From: Pseudovirgaria hyperparasitica | Lineage: Eukaryota > Ascomycota > Dothideomycetes > Acrospermales > Acrospermaceae | DNA: 64,000 nucleotides | Reading direction: 5' to 3' | Assembly (NCBI RefSeq): GCF_010093815.1 | Contig: NW_022985552.1 | Coordinates: 1 to 64,000, forward strand | Part shown: positions 1-12,400 of the stretch, in pieces | Numbering within the stretch: the stretch's first letter is position 1 | Layout: each line of letters begins with the position of its first letter | The notes under the pieces: model-generated | What the model saw: the letters and a program-made list of their open reading frames with translations, nothing else | Told to the model about the DNA's origin: nothing | Databases searched by the model: none | Translations under genes and position numbers: made by a program

Positions 1-2110
1 GCCTTAAGAAAACTAAGGCCCTACGGGAGGCTATATTCCCTCTCCCGGAACTAGTAGACCTATTAGACGTTCACGGCGCCGAATATCTATACGCGGTAGA
101 CATCCCCGAAGAAGTTACGGAGGAGGATATACTTAATATTATTAAGATACTTCTAAATGATAAAGTACTCGGACTAGATGGAATTCTAAATCGATACCTA
201 AAAAGTACTATAAAAGCGACCCTACTACTTATTACTCATATATTCCAAGCATACGTCACGTAGGGGTACTACCCCTAGAGCTTCCGAGTTACCTATACTA
301 TTATACTCCCGAAACTAGGAAAGAGCTCTAACTCCCTAAAGGGATAGAGACTAATCGCCCTTCTCTTCTACCTAGACAAGATACTAGAGGCTACGGTAGC
401 AAAGAAGATGAGTACCGCGGTATAGGAATATAATCTCCTCCCTCCGAACTAGAAGGCAAAGGTAGATAGCTCCCTAATAATAGCTATCTAATATATTATT
501 AAAGTCATCCAGGCCGTATAGAAACAGGGATAGGTAGTATCGCTCCTCTCCCTCGATATGGCCGGAGCGTTTAATAAGATAAACCATATAAGACTTATTT
601 ATAACCTCCGGATAAGACGAATACTAGAATAGATTACACGCTTTATATAGTTATTCCTTATAGGAAGAACAACTTAGATATATATCTCTAGGTACTAGAG
701 CGAATATAAAGAGACGGCATGCGGCATCCCATAAGGGAGTACCATCTCTCCGATTCTATTCCTCTTCTTTATAGTAGACCTTCTTTAAGGAATAAAGTAT
801 ATAGAGGTAGTCGGATACGCCGATAATATATACCTCCTAGCTATTAATAATAATACTAACCGAACGTATAGACGACTAGAATAGAACCACGAGAGGTGCC
901 TCTAGTAGGTAAAACGCCATAGAGTAAAGTTCGCCCTAGAGAAATACTAGCTTATACACTTCATTAACCGTTAAGGGAAATAGGTAACTAGGGAAGGCGA
1001 ACGACGCCCCCGAATCGACGTATTTAACGAACTACTAGTATAAAGCATGCGCGCGCTCGGAGTCATACTAGATAGCAAGCTTAAATGGGGACCATAAGTA
1101 GTATACGCCGTCTCTAGGGCCCTCTAGATAGAAGCCGCTATATAACGGATTATAGCCTCTACGTGGGGAACCGCCCGGGATAAGGCATGCTAGCTATATA
1201 TATCTATAGCACGACCCGCCTTCACGTACGGACACGAGTACTAGTATACGGCCCTTATATAGACTAGGCAAATAAAGCTCGAATCTATATAGAACCGTAT
1301 ACTCCGTCTTATATTAGGCGTATATAAAGCTACTAATATGGTACTACTACGACGCGAGATAGACGTCATAAGTATATATAACTTCTACTAGATATAGAGG
1401 GTAGTATACTTTACTAAATAATAAGTATAGGAACGTATAGAAAACGTAGAATATACTTTCGCCGCGCTACATGCACGAATTAGTATATATTACCACGTAC
1501 TCCTATATATAGGCCGGAATCGAATACGGTATAGGTGCTTAATAGAAGCTAACTCTAGCTAAGTAGTATAAGAAGTCCGAGATAACCCGGACGCTCTCCT
1601 AGACTAGTAGAGCCTTTAAGAACTCGTGAAAAATATATAGTCGTGGACTTAAGATAAGTAGAAAGAGGCACTCCGTGCCTACTAGACCTTCTAGTAGAAT
1701 AGATATCTAGAGTAGATTCGAGGGCCATAGAAGGAACTAGGTAAATAGATATATAAAGGGCTAACGAAAGCCTAAGTATCTATACTTATCTTAGCCCGAA
1801 CGGGCGCTATAGAACTCCTATACTACATCTATAAGAGAGGCGTTCCCAACACCTCCCTATAGTATAAGGCGTACGGCCGGAGAGGTATAATACGCCACTA
1901 TCTAGCTATATACCCTAACCTCTATATATAATGGTAATGGCTTATCCACGTTACGAAGACTTTAGATATCGTATAATAGCTTAATAAGTACTCTAAGGAC
2001 GTCTCCCGATAGATACTTATATATCTACTACTCCTCTAGTACTAGTAGACCCGGAAATATATACCGGAAGAGACCCGGTATACGCCGGTAGTAACCCGAT
2101 ATATACCGGA
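1..2110 (+). mobile_element. Tad1-like LINE, 3' part, RIP-degraded
   Basis: This is the 3' portion of a non-LTR retrotransposon; its 5' part lies outside the window. Reverse-transcriptase blocks can be read on the + strand: a motif A block (Asp-x-x-Gly-Ala-Phe) near 551-578, a Gln-Gly-Ser-x-x-Ser-Pro block near 736-765, and a Tyr-Ala-Asp block near 815-826 whose second Asp now reads Asn. Around 1756-1920 lies the conserved C-terminal region of the Tad1 clade (Leu-Thr-Lys-Ala, then Arg-Thr-Gly). The frame is interrupted by many TAG/TAA codons, as expected when TGG and CAG/CAA codons are hit by RIP. CpA and TpG are almost missing. The 3' end is approximate because I see no clear tail. It is a dead copy. 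Confidence 0.75.
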
Positions 2111-2131
2111 AGAACCCCGGGAGAACCCCGA

Positions 2132-2162
2132 TTATTAGTTAAGGGCAGCCCTTAACTAATAA
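2132..2162. repeat. Perfect 15-bp-arm palindrome, copy 1
   Basis: The arms TTATTAGTTAAGGGC and GCCCTTAACTAATAA are perfectly complementary around a single central A. A near-identical palindrome recurs at 2508-2538. The pair could be the remains of terminal inverted repeats or a hairpin-forming end of a repeat family. Confidence 0.8.
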
Positions 2163-2382
2163 CCTCTATATCTATACGTGCTATCTAAGGGCGAAATAAT
2201 AGTAATATAGGCTATAGGCTAATAGGCGTACCCTATAGCTATATACTTAAGACGAAATAGAGGTTTAACGAGATGTAGTTATAGATATAAGGAAGTTTTT
2301 CCCTATAGGGTTTCTTCTTATATAGTGGCTTAGACTAGAGGAGGCATAGGCCTATAGAGTACTACTCTACCTAGTTATATAA

Positions 2383-2407
2383 TATTATTATTATTATTAT
2401 TATTATA
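2383..2407. repeat. TTA/ATT microsatellite
   Basis: Uninterrupted run of trinucleotide ATT repeats, about eight units, inside the RIP-altered block. Confidence 0.8.
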
Positions 2408-2507
2408 TAGTTACCCTTAGTAATGTCGCTATATAGCCTTTTCTATTATACCGGTAGGGGTATATCCGGTATATGCCGGGGTATATCGGTGCCTAAGGCC
2501 GCTATAT

Positions 2508-2538
2508 TTATTAGTTAAGGGCTACCCTTAACTAATAA
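2508..2538. repeat. Palindrome, copy 2 (14-bp arms)
   Basis: TTATTAGTTAAGGG is followed by a three-base loop CTA and the exact reverse complement of the arm. It matches the palindrome at 2132-2162 apart from the centre. Confidence 0.8.
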
Positions 2539-3722
2539 AAGGGGGTCGGCGTATCGGCGTTCTAGTAGCGTGGTCCGTGCCTCTATCTCCGTGAGGATTT
2601 TAAGAGGGTATATATATATCTTTATACGGCGATAACGTCTTAGTTTCGACGCTATACGTACGTGCGTGTGGTAGTAGTTAGTATACTTAGTATACTCTAT
2701 CGATTGAGGTGTGTATCTCGCTATATCACCCCGAATGAACCAAGTTAGCCTCTTAGAGATGTAAAAGAAGTTTTACTACTATTCTATAATAACGATTACT
2801 ACTACTAGAGTAATAATTGAATCTACTATATCGGGAAGTAGTTCCTAGATAGATAGCTATCTATCTAGTACTAGAGAAATAGGTATAAAAGAACTACTAA
2901 TATAGGAATTAAACCGTCTTCTATAAATAACCTATAATAGATTTAATAGATAGATTCTTTTAATAGAAGGTGTACGCGCTATAATCTAATAATAGACGTT
3001 AAATCTAGTTACTAAGGCCTATATTAGGTAGTATTATATATAATAATAATTATTATTATAAGTTAATAGTAATTACTACTATAATAACTAGATATATAAG
3101 AGTAGCTTTATTAATAGTTTTCTAGAACGCTAGTAGGAATAGACTAGATAATACTTACTTATAAGTAGTCTATAGCTAGAGTAGACTCTAGTAATAAACG
3201 GGCGGAGGGAGGGAATAATATTAAGGGTAGACTCTAGGTATACTTAACGCTAGCGTACTATACCCGTACTACTACTCTCTCCTTTACTTAATAAAGCTAA
3301 GTAAACTCCTTTTTAATAGTATACTCCGTTCTATATCTTAAGGAAGCTAAGTAGACTCTAGCTTCCTCCCTTATTAAACTTACTATATCTTATAAATACT
3401 CTTATATCTATGTATACGTTATATTTCTATAATAATAGTCTATCCCTATACTAGTACTACGTATATCTATATTAGATATATAGCTATCTAAATAGACGTG
3501 CTAGTGAAGATATTACCTATCGCGTTTAGATTACGTAAGATATTCTACTATACTATATTAGTAATAGTAGTAAGTACTACCTCTTCTAGTATAACTTTAG
3601 TAGCTATAATATTTAACTATATTCTCTTCTATTTATTTATCTTATTTATAATTTCCTTTAGAGATACTTATTAGATCTATATAAGGGTATCCTTATTCTA
3701 GATTATAATATATATACTATAT

Positions 3723-4251
3723 TATAATAAACCTTTTCTACTAAGGATACAGCTTATCCCTAAAGTAGTCCGTTATATAGAGTATTCTAACTTTTCTAAA
3801 GGTAAAGGTACTTAGAAGGCTTAGAGAAGTATAAGTAGATTTATAGTAAGTATTAATAGGGTATAAATGGTAACTAGCTAGTAGGCGAGTAAAGTAGTAA
3901 TTATATTAGTATAAGTTTAAATTAATTACTATAGAACCATCTCTAGAGATCGGGTCTAAAGAGTCTATATAGTTCTACTAAGGTCCGCTAATTAGAATAC
4001 TTATTCTAAGCGTTTAGTACGTTACTTAGAATACTAATATTCTATTTCTAATTATCTAGTAGGCTACTTAGAATATCTATTCTAAGTATCTATAATTAGC
4101 TCTCCCTATAGATATCTACCTTAGCCTTAGATTATTATCTAAGGCTACCTATTAAATTATAGGCCTCTCTTCTATATATTATACTATCTCTTATACTACT
4201 CGTGCTAGAGTCTATATATCTTTCTATAGCTCTAGCTAGTAATTTATTATA
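3723..4251 (-). repeat. LTR of Gypsy element A (3' LTR)
   Basis: Direct repeat partner of 10232-10760, equal in length (529 bp). For this minus-strand element it is the 3' LTR. A polypurine tract (minus strand) lies at about 4256-4263, just inside the element. Confidence 0.85.
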
Positions 4252-7200
4252 TAATACCTCTCCTAAGGTACTTCGTCCCAAAGTACTTCTATAGCTACTT
4301 ATAAGTAGAGGGTTATCCTAACTTCCTTCGGTAAGGAGCCCTTCTTTCTTTTCTTTTATTATATCTAGAGTTATAAAATTAGTTAAGCCTTCTAAGTCTA
4401 ATCCGGCGAAATAGAGAGTTACTTTATCTATCTTAATTAATTATAAGGGTAATAAGATACCTTTCTCTTACTTATTTTATAAGAAGTACGGCTTAATCTA
4501 TAGGGCGGTATTTATAAAGTCCAATAAGTATTTAGAGTATATTTATTAAGGTTATTTAGTAAGTAAGTACGGGATTAAGACTTTAAGTAAATTATCTTAT
4601 AAGTTTTCTTTCTTTTCGTTAGAGCTAGTAAGTAATATTTCTAGATAAGAAGGTTTATATTAAAAAGGCTTATCTTAAGCTAGAGAAAGAATATATAGCC
4701 GCTACTTAGTAAAAAGCTTAGTAGAACGCTTAGACCGCCTTTACGCGTCTAGAGCGTTTAGAGAAATAGTAGAAGCTATTAGAGTATTATTAAAATAATA
4801 TACTTTATTAGAATCTATTAGTAATAGACCTTAAGGAGAAGAAGAAGTAACTTAAATAATAACGGAGAGTTACTATTAAGGAGGTTCTAAATTCTCCCTT
4901 AGGTTTTAATAATTCTTAGCTTAGTATAGAGAACTAGATAAGTCTAGGTTTATTTAATAGAACTTCTATAATAGTTACTAGTAGTTCGTTAAATATTCTC
5001 TAGGTTTCTAAGTATTTAATTTATATCTATAGCCCTTCTACTTAATTAGATATTCTAATATTTTATTACTAATTCTAGATTCTAGAATCTTTTTAACTTC
5101 GAATTCTTTATCTATAGCTTTAATATTAGTTTTAACTTTTATATCGTGTAGTACTAGTTCTAGTAATAAGATATAAAATACTAGGTATATTCTAATATTC
5201 TAAGGTAAAGATAGTTTATAATTAACTTCTAAAATTTTTTATTTTATTTAGAAAGGTTCGATCTTCTTAAAGTCTAGTTTACTATTTAGTTATTATATCT
5301 TAATACTTTTCTATATAAGAAATACTAGGTCTCCCCCCCTTAGAGATAGTCCCTTTATTCTCTTTTAATTTATATATCTTATTATTCTTTCATTTATAAA
5401 GGAAAGTTTAGTTTATAGCTCTAAGTATAGTTTATATAGTTATTCTATCTTAATCTTCGCTTTCGGTATAGACTATTCTAGTTTATAATTATAGCTAGCT
5501 ATAGGGTTAAATCTATAGTTCGCATAGAATAGTAAGGTTCTAGTTATCGAGGTTATCGCGCTATTATAGGCGAATTAAGCTAGTAGTAGTAGTTCTATCT
5601 AATTATCTTATTATTCGTTAATATAGTATTATAGGTATTATTCTAGTATTCTATTTAGAATCTCTATTTATCCGTCTATCTATAGATAATAGACTATTAA
5701 TAGTTAGTAGCTCGTTCTAAGCTATCGTACTAGGCTTTTCTAAAAGTTTAATATAAAGAGCTTATCTCTATTAGATATAATACTATTAGATAATCTATAG
5801 TTCGCTATTACTACTTATAGGAATATATAGACTATTTCTTCTATATCTATATTCTTTTAATAGGGTATAAAGTAGGCGTACTTTATAAGTTTATTAACTA
5901 CTACTAGTATAGTATTATACTATACTTATAAGACTAGTTCTCTTAAGAGTAGTAGATCTATTATAAAATCTATAGAGATTATTTTCTAAGCACGTAATAG
6001 TAGGGGAATTAGTTAGAGTTCTCCGTATAGTTTATATCTATTAGATTAGCTTTTATTATATAGAATATAGTTCTATATAACTTCCTTAATAACTTATCTT
6101 TTCTTATAAGTTATATAGTATCTCTTAAATCTCTTATAAGTTTTTATTTCTCCTTAGTATCTATATATTAGATCTTTATAGAATTCTTTAATAAAATAGT
6201 AGGCCTCGTCTCTAGGGATTATACTTCTTCCCTTAGGGTCCTTAAATATAAATTCTTTTTATATTACTATAATATATTACGTTAGTCTAAGGTTTCTATC
6301 TTTAGTAACCTCTAATATAGCCTATTCTATAGTAGGTTCTTTTTACTCGTATTCCGCTTATTAACTAAGAGTATTAGCTCTTCCGTTTTTAGATCCTTTA
6401 TAGTATATAATTTAGATATTAAATTCTATAAGAAGCTCGTGCTAACTAATTTATTTCTTTTAGAGTTCCTTTATTATAGTAAAGGTAGTTAGGTTCTTAT
6501 AGTTAGTATATATCTTTATTATATAGCCTAATCTATAGAGGTAGCTTCTCTATTCCTTAAGGTATTTAATAATAGTATAGAGTTCTTTTTTATAGATTAG
6601 CTAGTTTATTTCTAATCCTTAGAATTTTCGGAAGTAAAATACTATAGAGTATCTTTTCTCTTATTTATCTATCTAGGTTAACTACTCTCTAATAGCGAAT
6701 TCTAATACGTCTATCTCGACTTCGTAGAGTTTTCCTATTTAGTATATCTTTAATATAGATTTAGTTATAATAGACTCTTTTAACTATTAAAATACTTATT
6801 CTTACTTTAGTCCCTATTTAAATATTATATTTTTCTTTATAAGCTTATATAGTAGGGCCGTTTTTATAGAATAGTTATATATAAATTTTCTATAAAAGTT
6901 CGTGAATCCGGTAAATCCTTAGATTTCCTTAACTATCTTAGGTTACTTCTAGTTTTTAATAGCCTTAATTTTCTTTAGATCTATTTATATTTCTCTAGGT
7001 ATAATCTTAAATTCTAAAAATATAACTTTCTATATATAGAAGATACTCTTCTTTAATTCTACTAGTAGATTCGCTATTTATAATTTCTAAAGTACCTTAT
7101 ATATATATTTCCTATACTCTAATAGATTCTTTAAATAAATTAATATATTATCTAGGTAGACTATTATAAAGTAGTTAAGGTATTCTCTTAGTATATTATT

Positions 7201-10200
7201 AATTAGTACTTAAAATATAGCTAGTATATTAGTTAGTCTAAATAGTATTACTAGGTATTTATAGTAGCTATATCGAGTCTAAAAGGCTGTTTTCTATTTA
7301 TCTTCTTCTATTATATATACGAGGTTATAGGCTTCTTATAAGTCTATTATAGTAAAGTACTAAGCTTCTATAAGTTAGTTCTATAATTTATTAATTTAGG
7401 GTAAAGAGTATCTATTTTCAATAGTAATATTATTTAAGTATTAATAGTCTATATAGAGTTATTCGCTTCCGTCTTTCTTTAGTATAAAAAGTATTAGATA
7501 TTCTATAGGTAATTTAGAGGGTTAGATATATCCCTTTACTTCTATTTTCTTAATATATTATTACGTTATTTCTAGTTATTTTTTAGTAAGTTGATATATA
7601 CTTTTAAACGTAGATACTATTCCTAGTTAGAGTATTATTATATAACTATATAGGCTATACTTTAGTAGTCCCGTCTTAAGTTCTTCTTTAAAGATAATAT
7701 AATATTAGTAGTATTTCTTTAGTATAAGTATATTATTTATTTTTCGAATCTATTTATCCGTGGGCGTGCCTTATTATACTACGTGTTTCTTATATAAGGG
7801 TCCGCTCTCTATGTTACCTTACTTATTATTAAGCTTCTAAATATAGTAGATAGACTTCCCGGTCGTTAGCGCCTTTATAGATTTATTAATCTCTACTTCT
7901 TCTTTAATAGTTTCTAAGGGTCTTAATATTCCCTAGAGTATAATTTCTTTAGTTTTCTAGTTAATTATAGGGTTAACTTCTTTAAGCTATAGTATTTCTA
8001 GAATTAAGTCGTATTATTCTAGCTCCGCTATATCTAGTTATAATTATTAGTATTCTACTATTAAGACTAAATCTAGAGGTTCTATTTCTAAGTGTACTAT
8101 CCCGTTAGTATATTCTATATTAAGTCCTTTAAACGTAGATAATTTATATAGCTCTTCTTTACTACTATAGGGTATTTTTAGTTTATCTACTATAGTTAGA
8201 GAGATAAAGTTAGACTATACTCCGCTATTAATTAGTACTTTAATAGAGTATTTTTAATAGAGCTAAATTTTAAGAGATATTTATATTTTATTATCTAAGC
8301 TACTAATAGATATAAGAGAGTTTCTTTTTAGCTCGGCCGTTTCTCTTAGTATATCTAGTCTTTCTAGTTTTTTCGTAGCTTACTAAGTTCCCGTTCTATT
8401 TCCTATATAAGTTATATTATAGATTAAACTTATTTCTTAATTTCACTTAAGTCTACTTAAAGGTTATACTATATAATAGCCTTAGATATTAGGTAAGTTC
8501 GGTACGTAACATCTAGATATTAGGTATATTAGTTCTCTAGGTAATTCTTATTTTCTATCTATTTTAATATAAAGTAATTTTTATTAGCTTCCTTAGTAAT
8601 TATCTTATACTATTATATATCTTTATCTCTAAAGGCTTTTAGAATTATTTAATTCTAATACTATTATAGAAACTATTTCTAGATTCGCTTCTTATAAAGA
8701 TAGCGAAGATAGTTATTATAGAGATAGATAATCTAAGAGGTCTTATTATATTTCTCGTGGTAGAGTAAGATAAGTTAGTTATCTTCCGGTTAAATCTCTA
8801 TCTCTCTTAAAGATAGATCTCTATTATTCTTACTTATATATTTTCTACAATAGTAGATAATATAGTAAGTAGTAGGGTCTTAGTCTATTATTAACTTATT
8901 ATATAGTTCTTCTATAGTAAGGGTTTCTTCCTTACTATCTTTCTTAGTAGTACTTCCTTTAATTATTACTTCTTCGGGTATCGTTTCTTTAGTTAGTTTA
9001 GATCTTCTTATCGTATCTAAGTATTTCTATAGTTCTATTTTTTCGTGAAATAATAGGGGTTATTTACTAGCTATTAAAATATTTCTTTTCTTTAGATACT
9101 AATCTATACTATCTTTTTCTAACTTATATATAAAGTAGAGGTTGTTAGTATAACTAGTCTATAATATAGCTACGTAAGATACTTCTTCCTTTTCTATAGT
9201 AAAGTTTTCTTATCTTAATACTAGATTCTTAATCTAGTTTTTCTTATTTTTATTTTTTAGGCATTCGCGGGCGTAGTATCCCTTTTCTTTATAGTAGAGA
9301 TACTTACCTTCCTTCTTTAGTTACTCTCTTTCTTTACTAGATAGACGTTTTATCTATAAGATACTAAGTTCTATTAGTATAGGTCTATTATAGAATCCCT
9401 TATATAGATAGTTTAGGGCTTTATTAATATAACCCTTCCGAGTATCTTATTTAAGTATAGATTAAAAGATCTTTTTCCCTCTTTTCTTATAGTATCTCTT
9501 ATATAGTTAGTTATTAATCTAGACTATAAGCTTAATATACTCTTAGAGATTAGTAGGACGGTGTCTCTCTCTAGAGATTTCGTCCTTAATATTATTATAT
9601 AATCTAGTATAGAACTAGAGGATTAGGGGTTTATTATTCTATTCTAGCTAACTAGAGATTTATTAGAATTTAGAGGCGTAGTTAGACGCGGATTTTATCT
9701 AGACTATTTACTAGATTTATCTCTTAGCTATCCTTTATTTATCTATATCTCTAAAGGTTATTTTAATATATTTCTTAAATTCTTTAAAATGTTTAAAGAT
9801 CTTAGTAGTATTATTCTATTAATTCTACGGATTATTTTCTATAAAGTCCCTTAAGTAGGGTTTAAACTAAGTAAGTACGTCTCTCTTTAGTAGTCCGGTA
9901 GTAAATATAACTTATTCTTCTAGATTCTAAATTTAATAGGTCTAGAGATATATTCTAATCTATATTAGAAATCCTTAGAGTTCGCTTCGCTTACCTTTAA
10001 AAGGTTCTAGGATTTTTCTTTTAAAGCCCTCTTTAGCTTTTCTAAGTTTAATATTTTTTCTTTAGAGCTCCGTAACTTATTTCTCTAATTCTATAATAAG
10101 ATATTTAACTTATTCTATAGTTAGTACTTATAGAGTGGTTTATAAAGATAAGGACTATCTATTATTTACTATTTTACGTTTAAAGAGATAGTATAAATAC

Positions 10201-10231
10201 TTACTTTAGAGTCTAAGTAGAGTAATTAAAC

Positions 10232-10760
10232 TATAATAAACCTTTTCTACTAAGGATATAGCTTATCCCTAAAGTAGTCTATTATATAGAGTATTCTAGC
10301 TTTTCTAAAGGTAAAGGTACCTAGAAGGCTTAGAGGAGTATAAGTAGATTTATAGTAAGTATTAATAGAGTATAAATAGTAACTAGCTAGTAGGCGAGTA
10401 AAGTAGTAATTATATTAGTATAAGTTTAAATTAATTACTATAGAACTATCTTTAGAGATTAGGTCTAAAGGGTCTATATAGTTCTACTAAGGTCCGCTAA
10501 TTAGAATACTTATTCTAAGTATTTAGTACGTTACTTAGAATACTAATATTCTATTCCTAATTATCTAGTAGACTACTTAGAATATCTATTCTAAGTACCT
10601 ATAATTAGCTCTCCCTATAGGTGCCTACCTTAGCCTTAGATTATTATCTAAGGCTACCTATTATATTATAGGCCCCACTTCTACGTGTTATACTATCTCT
10701 TACACTACTCGTACTAGAGTCTATATATCTTTCTATGGCTCTAGCTAGTAATTCATTATA
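10232..10760 (-). repeat. LTR of Gypsy element A (5' LTR)
   Basis: Direct repeat partner of 3723-4251. It starts and ends at matching positions and is followed by TATAT, the same five bases that precede the other LTR. Confidence 0.85.
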
Positions 10761-10980
10761 TATATACCCTATTTATAATTCTAGCGGTTCTTAGGGTAGT
10801 AGCTCTAGATATAGCTATAATCTATATCTATGTATTAGGATACTTACCTTAGAATAGCTCTTTCTAAATCTATTATAAGCTAGTCTCTATTCTATTAAGT
10901 CTATTATCTAGTTCTCTTCATAGTAACTTCTATAGTAATCTTCTCTCTTTCTCTATAAGTTCTCTTAGATTCTAGATAAG

Positions 10981-11218
10981 TGTAAAGAGTAAAGACGTGG
11001 GATAGTAGTCTAATAGTTCATAGAGAGATATAGGAATGTATTTATAGAGTAATCTCACTCTTATACGAGGTTGATTCCTAATGAGTAGGAATCGGTTTAT
11101 ACGGTCTACTTATATAGTGACCTCGCTTAACTTAGCTGACTTAACCTAGCTCTAGCTACTACGTGGCTATATGGATTAGAATAGTCTATATAGGTCCGTT
11201 ATGGTTCCCGTCCTAATA
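10981..11218 (-). repeat. LTR of Gypsy element B (3' LTR)
   Basis: Direct repeat partner of 19700-19937. It still begins with TG, where the partner begins with TA, consistent with RIP acting on one copy. Confidence 0.8.
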
Positions 11219-11700
11219 ATATCCTTCTTCTTTTTATGCTTCGCCCCGAAGTACTTAAGTATATATAATCCTAAGTCTCTATAATCTATCGTGTATCTAT
11301 ATATCCGTAACTAAGTTCCTATAACGTTATAACCATCCTTAATATAGGTGAACTCAAGATTCTAGTTCACTTTTACTAGTTCATACACGCGCTTATCCCT
11401 TACTTCATAGCTACTACCTAGAACACATAATCACTACTTTAGTCGAGTATATATTTAGCTTCGCTCGCCTTTGATTTTATTCTCTAGTATATCCACCTCG
11501 CTCTTAAGGTAAGTCGTTAATTTATATACTATCTTCCCTAGTTTAGGTCTAGAAGGGTCTATAGTAGTCTATTCTTATTAGAACCGGTCCAATATAACCT
11601 ATTCGCGTTATTATAGTTACTAATTTAGCTTCGTTAATCGCCGTTAAGGGTAGACAAATATTCCTTCCTTAGATCTCTAGCTAATATATATATATAGATA

Positions 11701-12400
11701 TCTAATACTAGTCCTATCTCTAAGCCTACCTTCTCCTCTCGTAAGACTCGCTCTAAAGATATCGCCTCCTCCCCGGCTACGCCAGCTAAGAAGTCTACCT
11801 ATCGCGGTAGTACGAAGGCGCGCTCTAAGTCGGAGAAGAGAGTAGCTAGGGCTACTACTACTACTGCCTCTGCTACTAATATAGCTACTAGTCGCTCTAA
11901 TCTAGGTAATCCTAGTACTAAACTTATAGATAAAGTGGTTATAGGTTCTCCTCTCGCTCTAAAGCGCACGCCGTCTACTCTACCTCCTCTAGAGGATGAA
12001 GAAGATCTCGTTATAGATAATAATCGCGAGCTCTCGCGCTTACCTACGCCGCCGCCTTACCGCTCTTCCTTCCGGTCTAATATAGACCGATTTAGTTACT
12101 CTAGGTTCTTTTAGGACCTTAATATTCGCTCTAAACCCTAGCCTACTAATAATAAGGCCTAGGTCGCCGAGGATACTAAACGTGGTCGTGGTTTACGCCA
12201 TAGAAAAACGGCGAACTACGGTTCGATATACTATAAGTATATTAAGGGCTATACGGCCGGCTCTAAATATCTCTTTCACTCTAACTCTAGTATTAGCTAC
12301 TACTCTACTAACCGCGACGGGCCTATACGCCCTATCTTTACTCTATCTACCCGCTACCGCCGCTATACCGTAACTAGTAAGATTTATCTATAGGTAAGTA
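11701..12400 (+). other. Coding-like block antisense to pol inside element B (fossil)
   Basis: On the + strand, opposite to the element's own Gag-Pol, a mostly open frame runs from about 11.7 to 12.4 kb. It is rich in Ser, Thr, Arg, Lys and Pro and ends up poor in hydrophobic residues, unlike random RIP-altered sequence, which is full of stops. It lies between the integrase region and the 3' LTR, where some LTR elements carry an extra gene. I recognise no domain, and it is broken. It could be an extra gene of the element, a captured host fragment, or a remnant of another element nested here. Confidence 0.4.

Larger units (their letters stand above)
2111..3717. repeat. RIP-altered repeat block of unknown family
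   Basis: No gene and no recognisable transposon domain is visible. The block shows the same depletion of CpA and TpG as its neighbours, so it is very probably repeat-derived. It contains two copies of an almost identical palindrome about 350 bp apart and a TTA microsatellite. A stretch near 2700-2770 is less altered and keeps some CpA/TpG. It sits between the LINE and Gypsy element A. Confidence 0.5.
3723..10760 (-). mobile_element. Gypsy element A (Ty3/Gypsy LTR fossil)
   Basis: This 7,038-bp element has both LTRs (3723-4251 and 10232-10760, 529 bp each) and a possible TATAT duplication just outside each end (3718-3722 and 10761-10765), although that motif is low in complexity here. The parts lie in Gypsy order on the minus strand: a CCHC zinc-knuckle remnant of Gag near 9240-9300, reverse transcriptase with a Tyr-Leu-Asp block near 7141-7168, RNase H and integrase regions further left, and a purine tract next to the left (3') LTR. 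It is whole in length but heavily broken, with dozens of interruptions of RIP type. By eye the LTRs differ by roughly 5%, nearly all transitions, so most divergence may be RIP and not age. Confidence 0.85.

Noticed and set aside
12182-12373. 63-codon hydrophobic frame on + inside Gypsy element B
   Set aside because: Starts with GTG and is an alternative reading of the fossil element; no support as a gene.
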